Shown here one piece after another: positions 34,519 to 43,403 of a stretch of 64,000 nt of DNA; positions within the stretch are counted from its first letter, which is position 1; each line of letters opens with the position of its first letter. The notes below the pieces were generated by a model. The model was not told the DNA's origin and made no database searches. It worked only from the letters and a program-made list of their open reading frames with translations. This DNA comes from Streptomyces sp. NBC_00083 (lineage in GTDB: Bacteria; Actinomycetota; Actinomycetes; Streptomycetales; Streptomycetaceae). The DNA lies in assembly GCF_026343295.1 (NCBI RefSeq), contig NZ_JAPELY010000001.1, forward strand, positions 3,100,001 through 3,164,000. The letters run 5' to 3'. A program made the translations under genes and the position numbers.

Positions 34519-35232
34519 ATGTTCACCACACCCCCAGTGTTCGCCCCTCCGCCGACCCCCGCGCCGCTCCTTCGTGACCGTCGCCCCGCTCGGCCTCCCC
34601 GGGGCGCCGCGATCGCCGGAGGGGTGCTTCTGCTCTCCGCTCTGGCCGTCGGGCTCACGCTCCGGGGTGGATCGTCCCTGTTCGGCGGCCTGGACGCGCC
34701 CTGGGTGAGGTGGGCGGAGGATCCGGGCGAAGGGGCGGCCACGGACTTCGCCGATGTCCTCGACCGGCTCGGCGGCCCGATCGGAACGCTCATTCCGCTC
34801 GTCCTGGTCGGAGTCCTGTGCGTCTACGGGCGGTGGCGGTCGGGCCTGTTCGCCTTCGTGACCGCCGTCGTCGCGAACGTGGTCGTGGTGCTCCCACTCA
34901 AGCAGGTCGTCAACCGTCCGAGACCGCCCCACCCGCTGGTCCTGGTCAACGACGGGTCCTTCCCCTCGGGCCAGGTGTTCACCACGGTGACGCTCGTGAT
35001 GGTGATCGCGATCGTGGCGTTCCCTCCCCGGGCGAGACGTTGGTGGTGGCCGGTCGGCGCCCTGTATGCCGCCGCCATGATGTGGAGCCGTACATGGCTG
35101 CACGCCCAGTGGTTCAGCGACACGGTCGCCGGCGCCATGGCCGGGGCAGGCACCTGCCTCCTCCTGTGGCGCGCCTTCGCCACCCTGCTGGAACGAGAAG
35201 CCGTACGAGCGGCGGACGCCCGGCTGTTCTGA
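34519..35232 (+). CDS. PAP2 family membrane phosphatase (paralogue A)
   Basis: 237 aa; GAGAGG precedes the ATG. After a Pro-rich leader there are about six helices. The acid-phosphatase signature is complete: KQVVNRPRPPHP (motif 1, Lys...Arg-Pro), PSGQVFTT (motif 2; note Gln where most have His: PSGH), and SRTWLHAQWFSDTVAGAMAG (motif 3, Arg...His...Asp). The missing motif-2 His may lower or change phosphatase activity. It is closely similar in layout to the PAP2 gene at 38984-39670 (shared MMWSRTWLHA-W-SDTVAGA-AGAGT). Probably an undecaprenyl- or lipid-phosphate phosphatase-like enzyme. Confidence 0.87.
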   Translation: MFTTPPVFAPPPTPAPLLRDRRPARPPRGAAIAGGVLLLSALAVGLTLRGGSSLFGGLDAPWVRWAEDPGEGAATDFADVLDRLGGPIGTLIPLVLVGVLCVYGRWRSGLFAFVTAVVANVVVVLPLKQVVNRPRPPHPLVLVNDGSFPSGQVFTTVTLVMVIAIVAFPPRARRWWWPVGALYAAAMMWSRTWLHAQWFSDTVAGAMAGAGTCLLLWRAFATLLEREAVRAADARLF

Positions 35233-35288
35233 GGAGCCGTGTGCGGGAGGAGCGGCGGGCACACCCCCGGCCCGCGACCCCAGTCGAG

Positions 35289-35330
35289 TATGTTGAATTC
35301 TTGACGTTCGGCGAAAATGCGCCATATGGT
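35289..35330 (+). promoter_or_regulatory. promoter 1 of a shared three-promoter set, before carboxylesterase
   Basis: TATGTTGAATTC, TTGACG (-35, 35301-35306), an 18-base spacer, TATGGT (-10, 35325-35330). The spacer contains CGAAAATGCG (35312-35321). The same architecture appears at 43912-43953 and, less exactly, at 41576-41617. It drives the carboxylesterase starting 53 bp downstream. Confidence 0.65.
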
Positions 35331-35382
35331 CGGGGTGCGGGCAGCGCCCTCGTCGCGCAGCCTGGATGAGGAAGGAACGCTC

Positions 35383-36966
35383 ATGGACAACTCACCGGAC
35401 CGGGCCCCCGTCGTCGACCTGAAGGCAGGTCGTCTGCGGGGCGCCGTCGAAGAGGGCGTCACCGTATTTCGGGCGGTGCCGTACGCCACCCCGCCGGTCG
35501 GTCCCCTGAGGTGGCGCCCGGCACAGCCGCACCCGGGATGGAGCGGCGTGCGCGACGCGACCGCCGACGGGCCGAGCGTGCCGCAGATGTACGCGGAGGG
35601 CGGCGACCCCGTCCTCGGCGGCCACGGCTCGCCGCCGTTCGACGAAGACTGCCTCACTCTGAACATCTGGACGCCCGCCGTGGACGCCGGGCGCCGGCCG
35701 GTGCTCTTCTGGATCCACGGCGGCGGCTTCGTGTCGGGCTCGGGCTCCATGCCGATCTACTCCGGCGAGGAGTTCGCGCGGGACGGCGACATCGTCGTGG
35801 TGAGCATCAACTACCGTACGGGCCCGCTCGGTTACCTCTACCTCGGCGACGAGCTCGACGCGGCGGGGAAGGGGCGGGGGGCGGAGGAGGGCGAGGATCG
35901 GCCGTGCGCAACGGGGGCCGGGAACTTCTGGCTCACCGACCAACTGGCCGCGCTGCGTTGGGTGCACGACAACATCACGCATTTCGGCGGCGACCCCGAC
36001 ACCATCACCGTCGCCGGCCAGTCCGGTGGGGCGGTGTCCACGGCCGCGCTGGCCGGCCACCCCGAGGCGCGGGGCATGCTCAAGCGGGTCATCCTGCAGA
36101 GCCCGCCCTTGGGCCTGGACATTCCGGCGCCGGCCGCCTATCTCGAACGCACTGCCGCCTACCTGCAGTTCGCGGGTGCGGCAGACGTCGACGAGCTCCG
36201 CGAACTTCCATGGCCTCGACTCATCGAGGCGGCCGGCGCTCTGTTCGGGCACACGATGCGGTGGGGGTACTGGCCCACACCCTTCCTGCCCGTGCGGGAC
36301 GGCGTCACCCTGCACGAACACCCCGGCCGCACCCTGCTCGACGATGCGGCCGCCGACATCGACGTCATGATCGGCTGGACGCGCGAAGAGGCGAACTTCG
36401 GGTTCGCCCTGGACGCCGGGTACGCCGAGGCGACGCGGGACCAGGTCGTCGCGCGGATCGCCGAAGTCTTCGACACGGATGCCGAGGCGGTGTACGCGGC
36501 CTATGCCCGCACCCGTCCCGGCGCCCGCCCCGTCGACGTGCTCATGGATCTGATCACGGACGAACTGTTCCGGGTGCCCTGTCTCGAACTTGCCGAAGCC
36601 CGAGCCGCTTCGGGGCGGCCGGTCTGGGCCTACCAGTTCGACCTCCCGGCGCCGGTCCACGACGGCAGGCTCGCGGCCGCGCACTGTCTGGAACTCCCCT
36701 TCGTGTTCCACAACTTCGACAAGTGGTCCCATGTGCCGCTCGTCAGGGGGATCGCCCCCGCCGTACGGGACGGACTCGCGGACACCATGCATCAGGCGTG
36801 GATCGCCTTCGTCCGCACGGGCAACCCCAACCACGCCGGCGTGCCCGAGTGGGAGCGGTACGGGGCCGAGTCGCGCGCCACGATGAGGTTCGACTCCGTC
36901 GTGACCTCGGTGAACGACCTGGCAGGCCACTCACGCACGCTGCACGAAGGCCGGCGGAGACCCTGA
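35383..36966 (+). CDS. type B carboxylesterase
   Basis: 527 aa, the usual length for the carboxylesterase/para-nitrobenzyl esterase family. Oxyanion-hole motif HGGG at 112-115, nucleophile Ser214 in GQSGG, the acid residue in the WTREEANF region about 335 and catalytic His in the AAHCLELPFVF stretch about 428. Start at 35383 is supported by AAGGAA. It probably cleaves an aromatic or aliphatic ester: its promoter (35289-35330) is nearly the same as the one that drives the aromatic hydroxylase-reductase at 43981, suggesting it feeds an aryl acid (for instance from a salicylate or anthranilate ester) into that pathway. That link is inference from shared DNA. Confidence 0.9.
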   Translation: MDNSPDRAPVVDLKAGRLRGAVEEGVTVFRAVPYATPPVGPLRWRPAQPHPGWSGVRDATADGPSVPQMYAEGGDPVLGGHGSPPFDEDCLTLNIWTPAVDAGRRPVLFWIHGGGFVSGSGSMPIYSGEEFARDGDIVVVSINYRTGPLGYLYLGDELDAAGKGRGAEEGEDRPCATGAGNFWLTDQLAALRWVHDNITHFGGDPDTITVAGQSGGAVSTAALAGHPEARGMLKRVILQSPPLGLDIPAPAAYLERTAAYLQFAGAADVDELRELPWPRLIEAAGALFGHTMRWGYWPTPFLPVRDGVTLHEHPGRTLLDDAAADIDVMIGWTREEANFGFALDAGYAEATRDQVVARIAEVFDTDAEAVYAAYARTRPGARPVDVLMDLITDELFRVPCLELAEARAASGRPVWAYQFDLPAPVHDGRLAAAHCLELPFVFHNFDKWSHVPLVRGIAPAVRDGLADTMHQAWIAFVRTGNPNHAGVPEWERYGAESRATMRFDSVVTSVNDLAGHSRTLHEGRRRP

Positions 36967-37000
36967 GGCGCAGCCGCTGTGCAAGCCGGCCCTCCAGTCT

Positions 37001-37014
37001 GTTACACGTGTAGG
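37001..37014. promoter_or_regulatory. LacI-type operator site 2 (GTTACACGTGTAGG)
   Basis: 12 of 14 positions match the perfect palindrome; only the right end differs. It lies 35 bp past the carboxylesterase stop and 254 bp before the HAD-like gene. The 301-bp gap around it holds no gene; a site so far from a start may act by looping or may mark a promoter of the HAD-like gene. Confidence 0.6.
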
Positions 37015-37267
37015 CTCACGGCCCCGTCACGGGGCGGGACCACGAGACTGCCGGGGACGGGAACGGGTGGGCCAGGGGCGGACGTGGCTGCAAATCCGTA
37101 CGGGATCAGCAAAGAGCCGGCCCCCTCACCCCGCCCTCGTGAGAGCGGAGTCGGTGTTCCACAACCACCTTGATAACCAGGGAAGTTGGCGCGGAGCGGT
37201 GTCGGGCTCGGGCAGCGGTGTCCCCGCACGCCGCTGCCGCGGGATCCGGCGGACCTGTCCTCCTGCC

Positions 37268-37786
37268 GTGACCGGAACCGCTCAGCTCGCACTGCTCTTC
37301 CTCGATGTCGATGGGCCAGTCATCCCGTTCGGCGCGGCGTCCCAGCCGTACCCGACCTACGCGGCCGACCCCGAACTGCCGTGCGCCGACGGGAATCCGC
37401 TCGTGGCCAGGATCAACCCCGAACACGGGCCCCGGCTGGCGGCGCTGCCGTGCGATCTGGTCTGGGCCACGACCTGGATGGCGGACGCCAACGCATGCGT
37501 CGCGCCCCGCCTCGGCCTGCCGCAGCTGCCCATGGTGGAGTGGCCGGAGCCGTCCCGCACCGATGAACAGGACGCGCGGGACGGGCTGCACTGGAAGACG
37601 CGCGCCCTGGTCTCATGGGCCGCGGGGCGCGCGTTCGCCTGGGTCGACGACGAAATCACCGACGCCGACCGGTCCTGGGTGGCCGCCCACCATCACGGCC
37701 GGGCCCTGCTCCACCGGGTCGATCCCCGCCGTGGCCTGACCGACGGTGACTTCGTGACGCTCGACTCGTGGCTACGACGGCAGTAG
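37268..37786 (+). CDS. HAD-like protein
   Basis: 172 aa from the GTG at 37268. Motif 1 is LFLDVDGPVIPF with Asp13 and Asp15; WATTWMADAN resembles motif 2 (Thr), and WVDDEITDAD the motif 4 acidic pair. These short HAD proteins are common in Streptomyces, and their substrate is unknown. The reading frame is open well upstream, but GTG 37268 is the first start that puts the HAD motif at the normal distance. It lies just upstream of the lacI gene but ends before that gene's promoter palindrome, so they are likely separate units. Confidence 0.8.
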   Translation: MTGTAQLALLFLDVDGPVIPFGAASQPYPTYAADPELPCADGNPLVARINPEHGPRLAALPCDLVWATTWMADANACVAPRLGLPQLPMVEWPEPSRTDEQDARDGLHWKTRALVSWAAGRAFAWVDDEITDADRSWVAAHHHGRALLHRVDPRRGLTDGDFVTLDSWLRRQ

Positions 37787-37873
37787 CCCGCCTGGTGAAG
37801 TCCCGCCGGACGCAGGCCCCCGAGCCCCTGCCCTCCGGCTGCCTGACCGGCGCCGCACTGCGAACCACCTCGC

Positions 37874-37887
37874 GTAACGCGTGTAAC
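37874..37887. promoter_or_regulatory. LacI-type operator site 3, autoregulatory (GTAACGCGTGTAAC)
   Basis: 12 of 14 positions match the palindrome; it sits 49 bp before the lacI start and is enclosed in a wider CCACC...GGTGG dyad (37866-37892). A LacI-family gene with such a site in its own promoter is strong circumstantial evidence that this protein reads the motif. Confidence 0.75.
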
Positions 37888-37935
37888 GTGGTGGGTGCCA
37901 CCGAATGGTCGGCTGCGAGGAGTGAGAAGGACGTC

Positions 37936-38955
37936 ATGGCCGAAGCGAAGCCCCCCACACCAGCCGCCGCACCCGCCATCACCAGCGCGGACGTGGCCCG
38001 GCTGGCCGGGGTCTCCCGGGCCACCGTCTCCTTCGTACTCAACAACACGCAAGGGCACCGGGTCAGCGACGGCACCAAGGCCCGGGTGCTGGCAGCCGCC
38101 AAGGACCTCGGGTACGTACCGCACGCGGCGGCGCGATCCCTGCGGGCCGGGCGCAGCAACCTGGTTCTCATGCCGGCCTCGGTCTCCGCCATCGGCCGTC
38201 TGGTCAGTGACTGGGTGGACGACCTGCACAGCGAACTCGACCGGCACGGGTACACCACGGTGCTCCACGCAGGCCGCTTCCCGGACCCGGTCGCCGCCGC
38301 TCGGTCCTGGGCCGAGCTGAGGCCGGTCGCGGTCCTCGCGATGGACGGCGACCGGCTCACCGCGCAGGCCGCGGACGTGCTGCGGCGAGCCGGCATCCGC
38401 GGCCTGCTCGCCTTCGCCTCGCAGCCTGCGGAGGGCGTCTACACCGTGCCGTTCGACCACGCCTCCATCGGCGCGGCTGCCGCCGGACACCTCATCGCCC
38501 GGGGGCGCAACAGGATCGCCGTGGTGATGCCACAGGAGCGTGGACTCCAGGCGTTCGCAGGGCCCCGGCTGGCCGGTGCCCAAGCCGTCGCCGCCCGGCA
38601 CATGGCGACCGTGACGCCCGTGGACCTGGCCTACTCCAGCGCGTCCGCCACGGCTCTGGCCAGGCGATGGGCCGCGTTGGACCTGGACGCCGTGTTCGCC
38701 TTCAACGACGAGTACGCCGCGCTGCTGATGCACGCGCTGCGGGCCGAGGGCATCTCGGTACCGGACGACGTGGCGGTCGTGGGCTCCGACGACCTGGTCC
38801 TCTCGGAACTCCAGCAGCCTCCGCTCACCACGATCCGGCTCGATCTGCCCTCCGCGGCCTGCATCGCGGACACCCTGCACGAACTGATCGAGAAGGGCAC
38901 CGCGCCGCCGGTACCGGGCATGGAAGCCGTGCTGGTCCACCGTCGGACCTCCTGA
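37936..38955 (+). CDS. LacI family transcriptional regulator
   Basis: 339 aa; GAAGGA precedes the ATG. HTH at about residues 15-36 (TSADVARLAGVSRATVSFVLNN), hinge helix HAAARSLRAGRS at about 60-71, then a PBP-type sugar-binding-like core (VLHAGRFPDP; IRGLLAFAS; FAFNDEYAALLMHALRAEGISVPDDVAVVGSDD; LTTIRLDLP). The hinge ARSLxxGRS is the one that inserts a Leu into a central CpG, and the repeated motif GTTACACGTGTAAC has exactly that centre. It probably represses itself, the alpha/beta hydrolase (40804), the MFS/surE unit, and the ABC operon at 51591. Effector unknown. Confidence 0.92.
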   Translation: MAEAKPPTPAAAPAITSADVARLAGVSRATVSFVLNNTQGHRVSDGTKARVLAAAKDLGYVPHAAARSLRAGRSNLVLMPASVSAIGRLVSDWVDDLHSELDRHGYTTVLHAGRFPDPVAAARSWAELRPVAVLAMDGDRLTAQAADVLRRAGIRGLLAFASQPAEGVYTVPFDHASIGAAAAGHLIARGRNRIAVVMPQERGLQAFAGPRLAGAQAVAARHMATVTPVDLAYSSASATALARRWAALDLDAVFAFNDEYAALLMHALRAEGISVPDDVAVVGSDDLVLSELQQPPLTTIRLDLPSAACIADTLHELIEKGTAPPVPGMEAVLVHRRTS

Positions 38956-38983
38956 GCACCGCCCTCCTCCGCCGGCGGCGCCG

Positions 38984-39670
38984 TCACCCCTCGCGTGCCA
39001 GCCGGTGCCGGAAGACCCACCACAGCATCAGCGCCGTACCCGCACCCGCCGCGGCTCCGGCGACCGTATCGCTGAGCCAGTGCGCGTGCAGCCATGTGCG
39101 GCTCCACATCATCGTTGCCGTAAACAGTGTGGCGACCACCCACCACGTACGCCTCCGCGCGGGCGGCACCAGCAGCGCACCCACCATGACCACGAGCATC
39201 GCCGCACCCGTGGCATGTCCCGAGGGGAAGGAACCGTGGTCCACCCGGACCAGCGGGTGGGCCGGGCGCGGCCGGTCCACCAGGTACTTGAGGGCCTGCA
39301 CGACCACGAAACTCGCCGTGATGTAGGTGACGAGCAGATAGCCCACCGATGCCCAACGGCGGCGCACCACCAGGTAGATGAGGAGCGCGAGGGGTACGAC
39401 CACACCCAGCGGGCCGCCGAACCAGTTCAGCACCGCGGCCACGGCGCCGTAGACGCCGCCGTGCGGGCCGCCCATCCACGACAGCCACCGGTCGTCGAGC
39501 CCCTGGAAGAAGGGGTGCCGGGGATCGGTGTCGACACACGCCCCCAGGACGACCGTGACGAGGAGAAGGACGGCCCCCAGTCGCAGAGCCCCGGGCCCTG
39601 GTGGGACCGGCGCGGCTCCGCGGCGGTGGCCCGCCGCGGAAGTGACTGAGGAGTCGAGTGTGCGGGACAT
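38984..39670 (-). CDS. PAP2 family membrane phosphatase (paralogue B)
   Basis: 228 aa from the ATG at 39670 (upstream in-frame leader lacks a start signal; GAGAGG lies about 10 bases before this ATG). Six helices. Complete signature: KYLVDRPRPAHP (motif 1), PSGHATGA with the His that paralogue A lacks (motif 2), SRTWLHAHWLSDTVAGAAAG (motif 3). A Cys near residue 45 (VVLGACVD) in a hydrophobic run recalls a lipobox but is inside a membrane helix. Convergent with lacI, 28 bp apart. Close similarity to the PAP2 protein at 34519 suggests a local duplication, the esterase/HAD/lacI block now lying between the copies. Confidence 0.88.
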   Translation of the reverse strand: MSRTLDSSVTSAAGHRRGAAPVPPGPGALRLGAVLLLVTVVLGACVDTDPRHPFFQGLDDRWLSWMGGPHGGVYGAVAAVLNWFGGPLGVVVPLALLIYLVVRRRWASVGYLLVTYITASFVVVQALKYLVDRPRPAHPLVRVDHGSFPSGHATGAAMLVVMVGALLVPPARRRTWWVVATLFTATMMWSRTWLHAHWLSDTVAGAAAGAGTALMLWWVFRHRLAREG

Positions 39671-39868
39671 GTGCGTGGGCCTCTCGAAGCCGGGTGTTCC
39701 GGCGACCGGATGGGATGGGGGCCGGCGGATGGGGACCGGCGGAAGGCGCCGGAGGTAGGGGAGGAGCGTGAGGTGGGCGGACGGGTGCAGTGGTGCGGGG
39801 GCGCCGGCCGGGCCCCCGCGCCACGGCATGTGTGCGCCCCACACAGCGAGGGTGCCGACGGGGCTCGG

Positions 39869-40804
39869 TCAGGCGCCCAGGTGCCGGGCGAGGAACGCCA
39901 CGCCCCTGGCCACGATGGACGGGATGTCGGCCGAGCCGAGGAAGATGTGGTCGGCCCCCTCCACGGGCTCAAGGGTGACCTCGCCGCCGGCCTCCTCGAG
40001 CGCCTGGGCGAAGACCTCGCTCTGGCTGTACGGGACCAGCCCGTCCACCGTTCCGTGCACCAGGAGGAACGGCGGGATGTCCGGCCCGTGGGCGTACGTC
40101 GTCGGACTCGCGATCCGTGCCAGCTCCGGCCACTCCTCGGGGGTTCCGCCGAGGAGCGTGGCGAACGGATTGGGGAACGACGAGCCCGGCGGTATGGGCA
40201 TCGGATGCGAGAGGAGCGCCACCAGTTCGTGGACCCCGTACCAGTCCACCACCGCGCTCACCGAGGTGGAACCCGTGGCCACACCGTCGGTGCCTTCGAG
40301 GGCGGGGCCGCCGGGGCTGTCCGGACCCACGACCCCGGCGAGCGCGGCGAGATGGCCGCCGGCCGACTCGCCCCAGACCCCGATCCGCTCCGGGTCGATG
40401 CCGAACGCGTCGGCGAAGTGCCGTACGTACCGGATGGCGGCCTTCACGTCGTGGAGCTGGGCCGGGAAGGGCGCCTCCATGCTGTGCCGGTAGTCGATGG
40501 AGACCAGTGCGAACCCGGCGCCGAGAATCGCCCCGTGCAGGAGCTCGGCCGGGACGGTCGGCGGGGGATAGCGGCGGTCGCCGTCGAGCCAGCCGCCGCC
40601 GTGGATCCAGATGACGGTGGGGAGGGGGCCGGCGGCCTGCGGCACATGGACGTCGAGCAGCCGGGGACGGTAGCCCGGGGTCGTGGCGTAGGTGACCCCG
40701 TCGAAGTGGCGTACCCCGTCCTCGGACACGGTGGCCGGCACGGGCTGCCCGTAGGGCGGAGGAGGCCAGGTCAGGTCGAGTCCGGCCGGAGGAGATTGCG
40801 TCAT
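39869..40804 (-). CDS. alpha/beta hydrolase (HGGG / GESAGG type)
   Basis: 311 aa. Oxyanion motif HGGGW at 68-72, nucleophile Ser147 in GESAGG, then PFLLVHGTVDGLVPYSQS with the acid residue and ADHIFLG with the catalytic His. This set is the BD-FAE/hormone-sensitive-lipase-like group that hydrolyses esters. No signal peptide. It lies alone on the minus strand; the perfect 14-bp LacI-type palindrome at 40956-40969 is 152 bp before its start, so it is likely repressed by the LacI protein. Substrate not deducible; the 65 bp between it and the sequence upstream of PAP2-B have no feature. Confidence 0.87.
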   Translation of the reverse strand: MTQSPPAGLDLTWPPPPYGQPVPATVSEDGVRHFDGVTYATTPGYRPRLLDVHVPQAAGPLPTVIWIHGGGWLDGDRRYPPPTVPAELLHGAILGAGFALVSIDYRHSMEAPFPAQLHDVKAAIRYVRHFADAFGIDPERIGVWGESAGGHLAALAGVVGPDSPGGPALEGTDGVATGSTSVSAVVDWYGVHELVALLSHPMPIPPGSSFPNPFATLLGGTPEEWPELARIASPTTYAHGPDIPPFLLVHGTVDGLVPYSQSEVFAQALEEAGGEVTLEPVEGADHIFLGSADIPSIVARGVAFLARHLGA

Positions 40805-40955
40805 GGAGGCCCTTTCACGGCGGTTCGCCGCGATGCACGGCGAGCAGAGCGACGCGTCGGCTCGGGAGGGTTCGGGCGGTGACGACGGCGCCTGGAGCGG
40901 CGTTCGTAACGTTTGTCCGAAATCCTTGCGTTCCGCGGCGCGAGATGCCTAGCAT

Positions 40956-40969
40956 GTTACACGTGTAAC
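40956..40969. promoter_or_regulatory. LacI-type operator site 4, perfect palindrome GTTACACGTGTAAC
   Basis: Perfect 14-bp dyad (16 bp with the flanking T/A). It is the best site of the five, between the divergent alpha/beta hydrolase (40804) and the anti-sigma-type ATPase (41078). A half-site GTTACACG follows at 41034-41041. Confidence 0.8.
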
Positions 40970-41077
40970 AACAAGTTGGAAGCGGCTTGCTGCCAGGAGT
41001 TCTAAGGCAACATGGCTTGTTTGCGCAAGGTCGGTTACACGAGCGATCAGGCTTCTTCCCCCCTTCGGGAGCCCCTC

Positions 41078-41542
41078 ATGCTCACTCATCCCCCCTCGCT
41101 CGAGAGCCCCACGCCGCAGCCCTCGGCGCCCCGCTCTCCGTCCGGTCACTCCTGTGCCCACTGGTCGCTCGCGCCGACGGTCGAGCACGTCCCGCTGGTC
41201 CGGGCCCGCGTTCGCGCCGCCCTCGACAGGTGGCGCATACCGGCCGAGGTCGCGGACGCGCTGCTGCTGGTCACGAGCGAGCTGACCACCAACGTGGTGC
41301 GGCACGCCGCCGGCGTCACCGACCGGCTGCGCGTCACCGTGACCCTCACCGCGGGCTGGCTGCGGCTCGATGTCACCGACGGCGACCCCGTCCTGCCGCA
41401 GGCCCGGACCCCGCACCCCGGTGCCGAGAGCGGCCGCGGCGTGGGCATCGTCGAGTTCCTGGTCGCGGACGCGCGCGGCGAGATGTCCGCCCACGCCGAC
41501 GCGTACGGGAAGACCGTCCGAGTGCGGCTCCCCGTCGCCTAG
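41078..41542 (+). CDS. HATPase anti-sigma-factor-like (RsbW-type) protein
   Basis: 154 aa from the ATG at 41078 (GGGAGC upstream; a longer frame begins at 41012). A GHKL ATPase lobe of the RsbW/SpoIIAB-like kind common in Streptomyces: LVTSELTTNVVRHAAG (N box), LDVTDGDP (G1), and a SGRGVGIVEFLV segment (G2). Family members bind sigma factors or act as serine kinases. It follows the LacI site at 40956, so it may share the hydrolase's regulation, but its function is otherwise unlinked to the neighbours. Confidence 0.82.
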   Translation: MLTHPPSLESPTPQPSAPRSPSGHSCAHWSLAPTVEHVPLVRARVRAALDRWRIPAEVADALLLVTSELTTNVVRHAAGVTDRLRVTVTLTAGWLRLDVTDGDPVLPQARTPHPGAESGRGVGIVEFLVADARGEMSAHADAYGKTVRVRLPVA

Positions 41543-41575
41543 GAGGTGTCGACGGGGGCCGTTATCAAAATGGCG

Positions 41576-41617
41576 TGTCGTGCAATATTGACGCTCGACA
41601 ATTCAGCGACATACTTG
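41576..41617 (+). promoter_or_regulatory. promoter 2 of the shared set, before aryl-CoA ligase
   Basis: TTGACG (41588-41593), 18-base spacer, TACTTG (41612-41617). CAAAATGGCG, which sits in the spacer of promoter 3, lies just upstream here at 41566-41575. The spacer keeps the TCG and terminal CA of the other two. Start codon 40 bp downstream. Confidence 0.55.
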
Positions 41618-41656
41618 CTTCATTCTCCCGCTGCCCCCCGATTGAGGTGCCGCCCC

Positions 41657-43285
41657 ATGGAGCTCTCCCCGTCCGCGCACGCCGACTCCTTCTGTCGTGA
41701 TCGGCTCCCTCCCTTCTCGCTCTGGCCCGAACTGCACTTCGATCTACCGGAGTTGCAGTACCCGGACCGGCTCAACGCGGCCCAGCGCCTGCTCGACGAC
41801 GCGGTCGAGCGGTGGGGCCCGGACCGCCCCTGTCTGCTGACGCCCACCGAACGCTGGACCTACGGCGACCTCCTGCGGCGCGCCAATCAGGTGGCCCGTG
41901 TCCTGACCGAGGACTTCGGAGTCAGGCCCGGACACCGGGTCCTGCTGCGCGGCCCGAACAACCCCTGGCTCGTGGTCACATGGTTCGGTGTGCTGAAGGC
42001 GGGCGCTGTCGCCGTCACCACCATGCCGCTGCTTCGCGCGAGCGAACTGTCGGAGCTGAGCGCCATCAGCCGCCCGTCCGTCGCCGTGTGCGACCACCGC
42101 TTCCTCACCGAACTCGCCGCCGCCGACGTATCGGGGATTCCCGTCATCGCCTACGGGGGCGACGGCGAGGACGACCTGGCGCGGCGCTGCGCCGACGCGA
42201 GCGGCGCGTTCACCGCCGTCGACACCGCCGCCGACGACGTGGCCCTCATCGCGTTCACCTCCGGCACGACGGGCCGCCCGAAGGCCACGCTCCATTTCCA
42301 TCGGGACATCCTGGCCAACGCGGACACATTCTCGCGCCACGTGCTGAAACCCCGTCAGGACGACGTGTTCACCGGCACACCACCCCTTGCGTTCACCTTC
42401 GGGCTCGGCGGCCTGGTGGTCTTCCCGCTGCACGTCGGGGCGTCGACGCTGCTGATCGAGCAGGCGGGCCCCGAGCGGCTGGCCGACCTCGTCGCCGAAC
42501 ACCGGGTGACCGTGCTGCTCACCGCTCCCACCGCCTACCGGGCGATCATGGCGGCGGGTGCCGCGGGCAAGCTCGCCGGAGTGCGCCGGTGTGTTTCGGC
42601 GGGTGAGGCGCTGCCCGCGCAGGTGTGGGAGGAGTTCCACGCCGCCACCGGGCACCGCATCATCGACGGCATCGGCGCCACGGAGATGCTCCACGTGTTC
42701 ATCTCCGCCGCCGACCAGGACATCCGCCCCGGCTCCACCGGCCGGCCGGTACCGGGGTTCCGGGCCCGGATCGTGGACGAGCGGGGGGACCCGGTGCCCG
42801 ACGGGCAGCCCGGTCTGCTGGCCGTCACCGGCCCCACCGGCTGCCGGTACATGGACGACCCGCGCCAGAGCACGTATGTGAGACACGGCTGGAACGTCAC
42901 GGGGGACACCTACATACGTGATGCCGAAGGCTACTTCTGGTACGTGGCCCGCAGTGACGACATGATCGTCTCGTCCGGCTACAACATCGCGGGGCCCGAG
43001 GTCGAGAAGGCCCTCGCCGTCCACCCCTGGGTCGACGAGTGCGGAGTCGTCGGCGTCCCGGACGCCAAGCGCGGCATGCTCGTCACGGCATATGTGGTGC
43101 TGCGCAAGGGAGTTGAGGCGGGCGAGGCGACCGTCACAGAGCTCCAGAACCATGTCAAGCAGACCATCGCGCCATACAAGTATCCGCGCGCGATCGAGTT
43201 CGTCGCCGAGCTGCCGCGCACCACCAACGGCAAGCTCCAGCGCGGCGAACTGCGCCGGCGAGCGGTCGGCTCCGCCGCGTCGTAG
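41657..43285 (+). CDS. aryl-CoA ligase (2-aminobenzoate/benzoate-CoA ligase type)
   Basis: 542 aa. ANL-superfamily AMP-binding motif TSGTTGRPK at 201-209, IGATEMLH near 334, TGDTY, DDMIVSSGYN, and the catalytic Lys526 in TNGKLQR. Length and the DPRQSTYVRHGWNVTGDTYIRDAEGYFWYVARSDDMI block resemble 2-aminobenzoate-CoA ligases (AbmG type) and related benzoate ligases; salicylate is also possible. It activates the ring acid to its CoA ester in the first committed step. GAGG precedes the ATG. Transcribed from the promoter at 41576-41617, together with the thioesterase 118 bp downstream. Confidence 0.88.
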   Translation: MELSPSAHADSFCRDRLPPFSLWPELHFDLPELQYPDRLNAAQRLLDDAVERWGPDRPCLLTPTERWTYGDLLRRANQVARVLTEDFGVRPGHRVLLRGPNNPWLVVTWFGVLKAGAVAVTTMPLLRASELSELSAISRPSVAVCDHRFLTELAAADVSGIPVIAYGGDGEDDLARRCADASGAFTAVDTAADDVALIAFTSGTTGRPKATLHFHRDILANADTFSRHVLKPRQDDVFTGTPPLAFTFGLGGLVVFPLHVGASTLLIEQAGPERLADLVAEHRVTVLLTAPTAYRAIMAAGAAGKLAGVRRCVSAGEALPAQVWEEFHAATGHRIIDGIGATEMLHVFISAADQDIRPGSTGRPVPGFRARIVDERGDPVPDGQPGLLAVTGPTGCRYMDDPRQSTYVRHGWNVTGDTYIRDAEGYFWYVARSDDMIVSSGYNIAGPEVEKALAVHPWVDECGVVGVPDAKRGMLVTAYVVLRKGVEAGEATVTELQNHVKQTIAPYKYPRAIEFVAELPRTTNGKLQRGELRRRAVGSAAS

Positions 43286-43403
43286 CCCACGGCGACGGGC
43301 CCGGCCGCCGACGGACACCCGCCGCGCTCCCTCGTCGCCCCGGCGCCCGCTCGCCGCAAACCCCTTGTCACTGAGCCGTCCCGGCCAGACGAAAGGCACC
43401 ACC

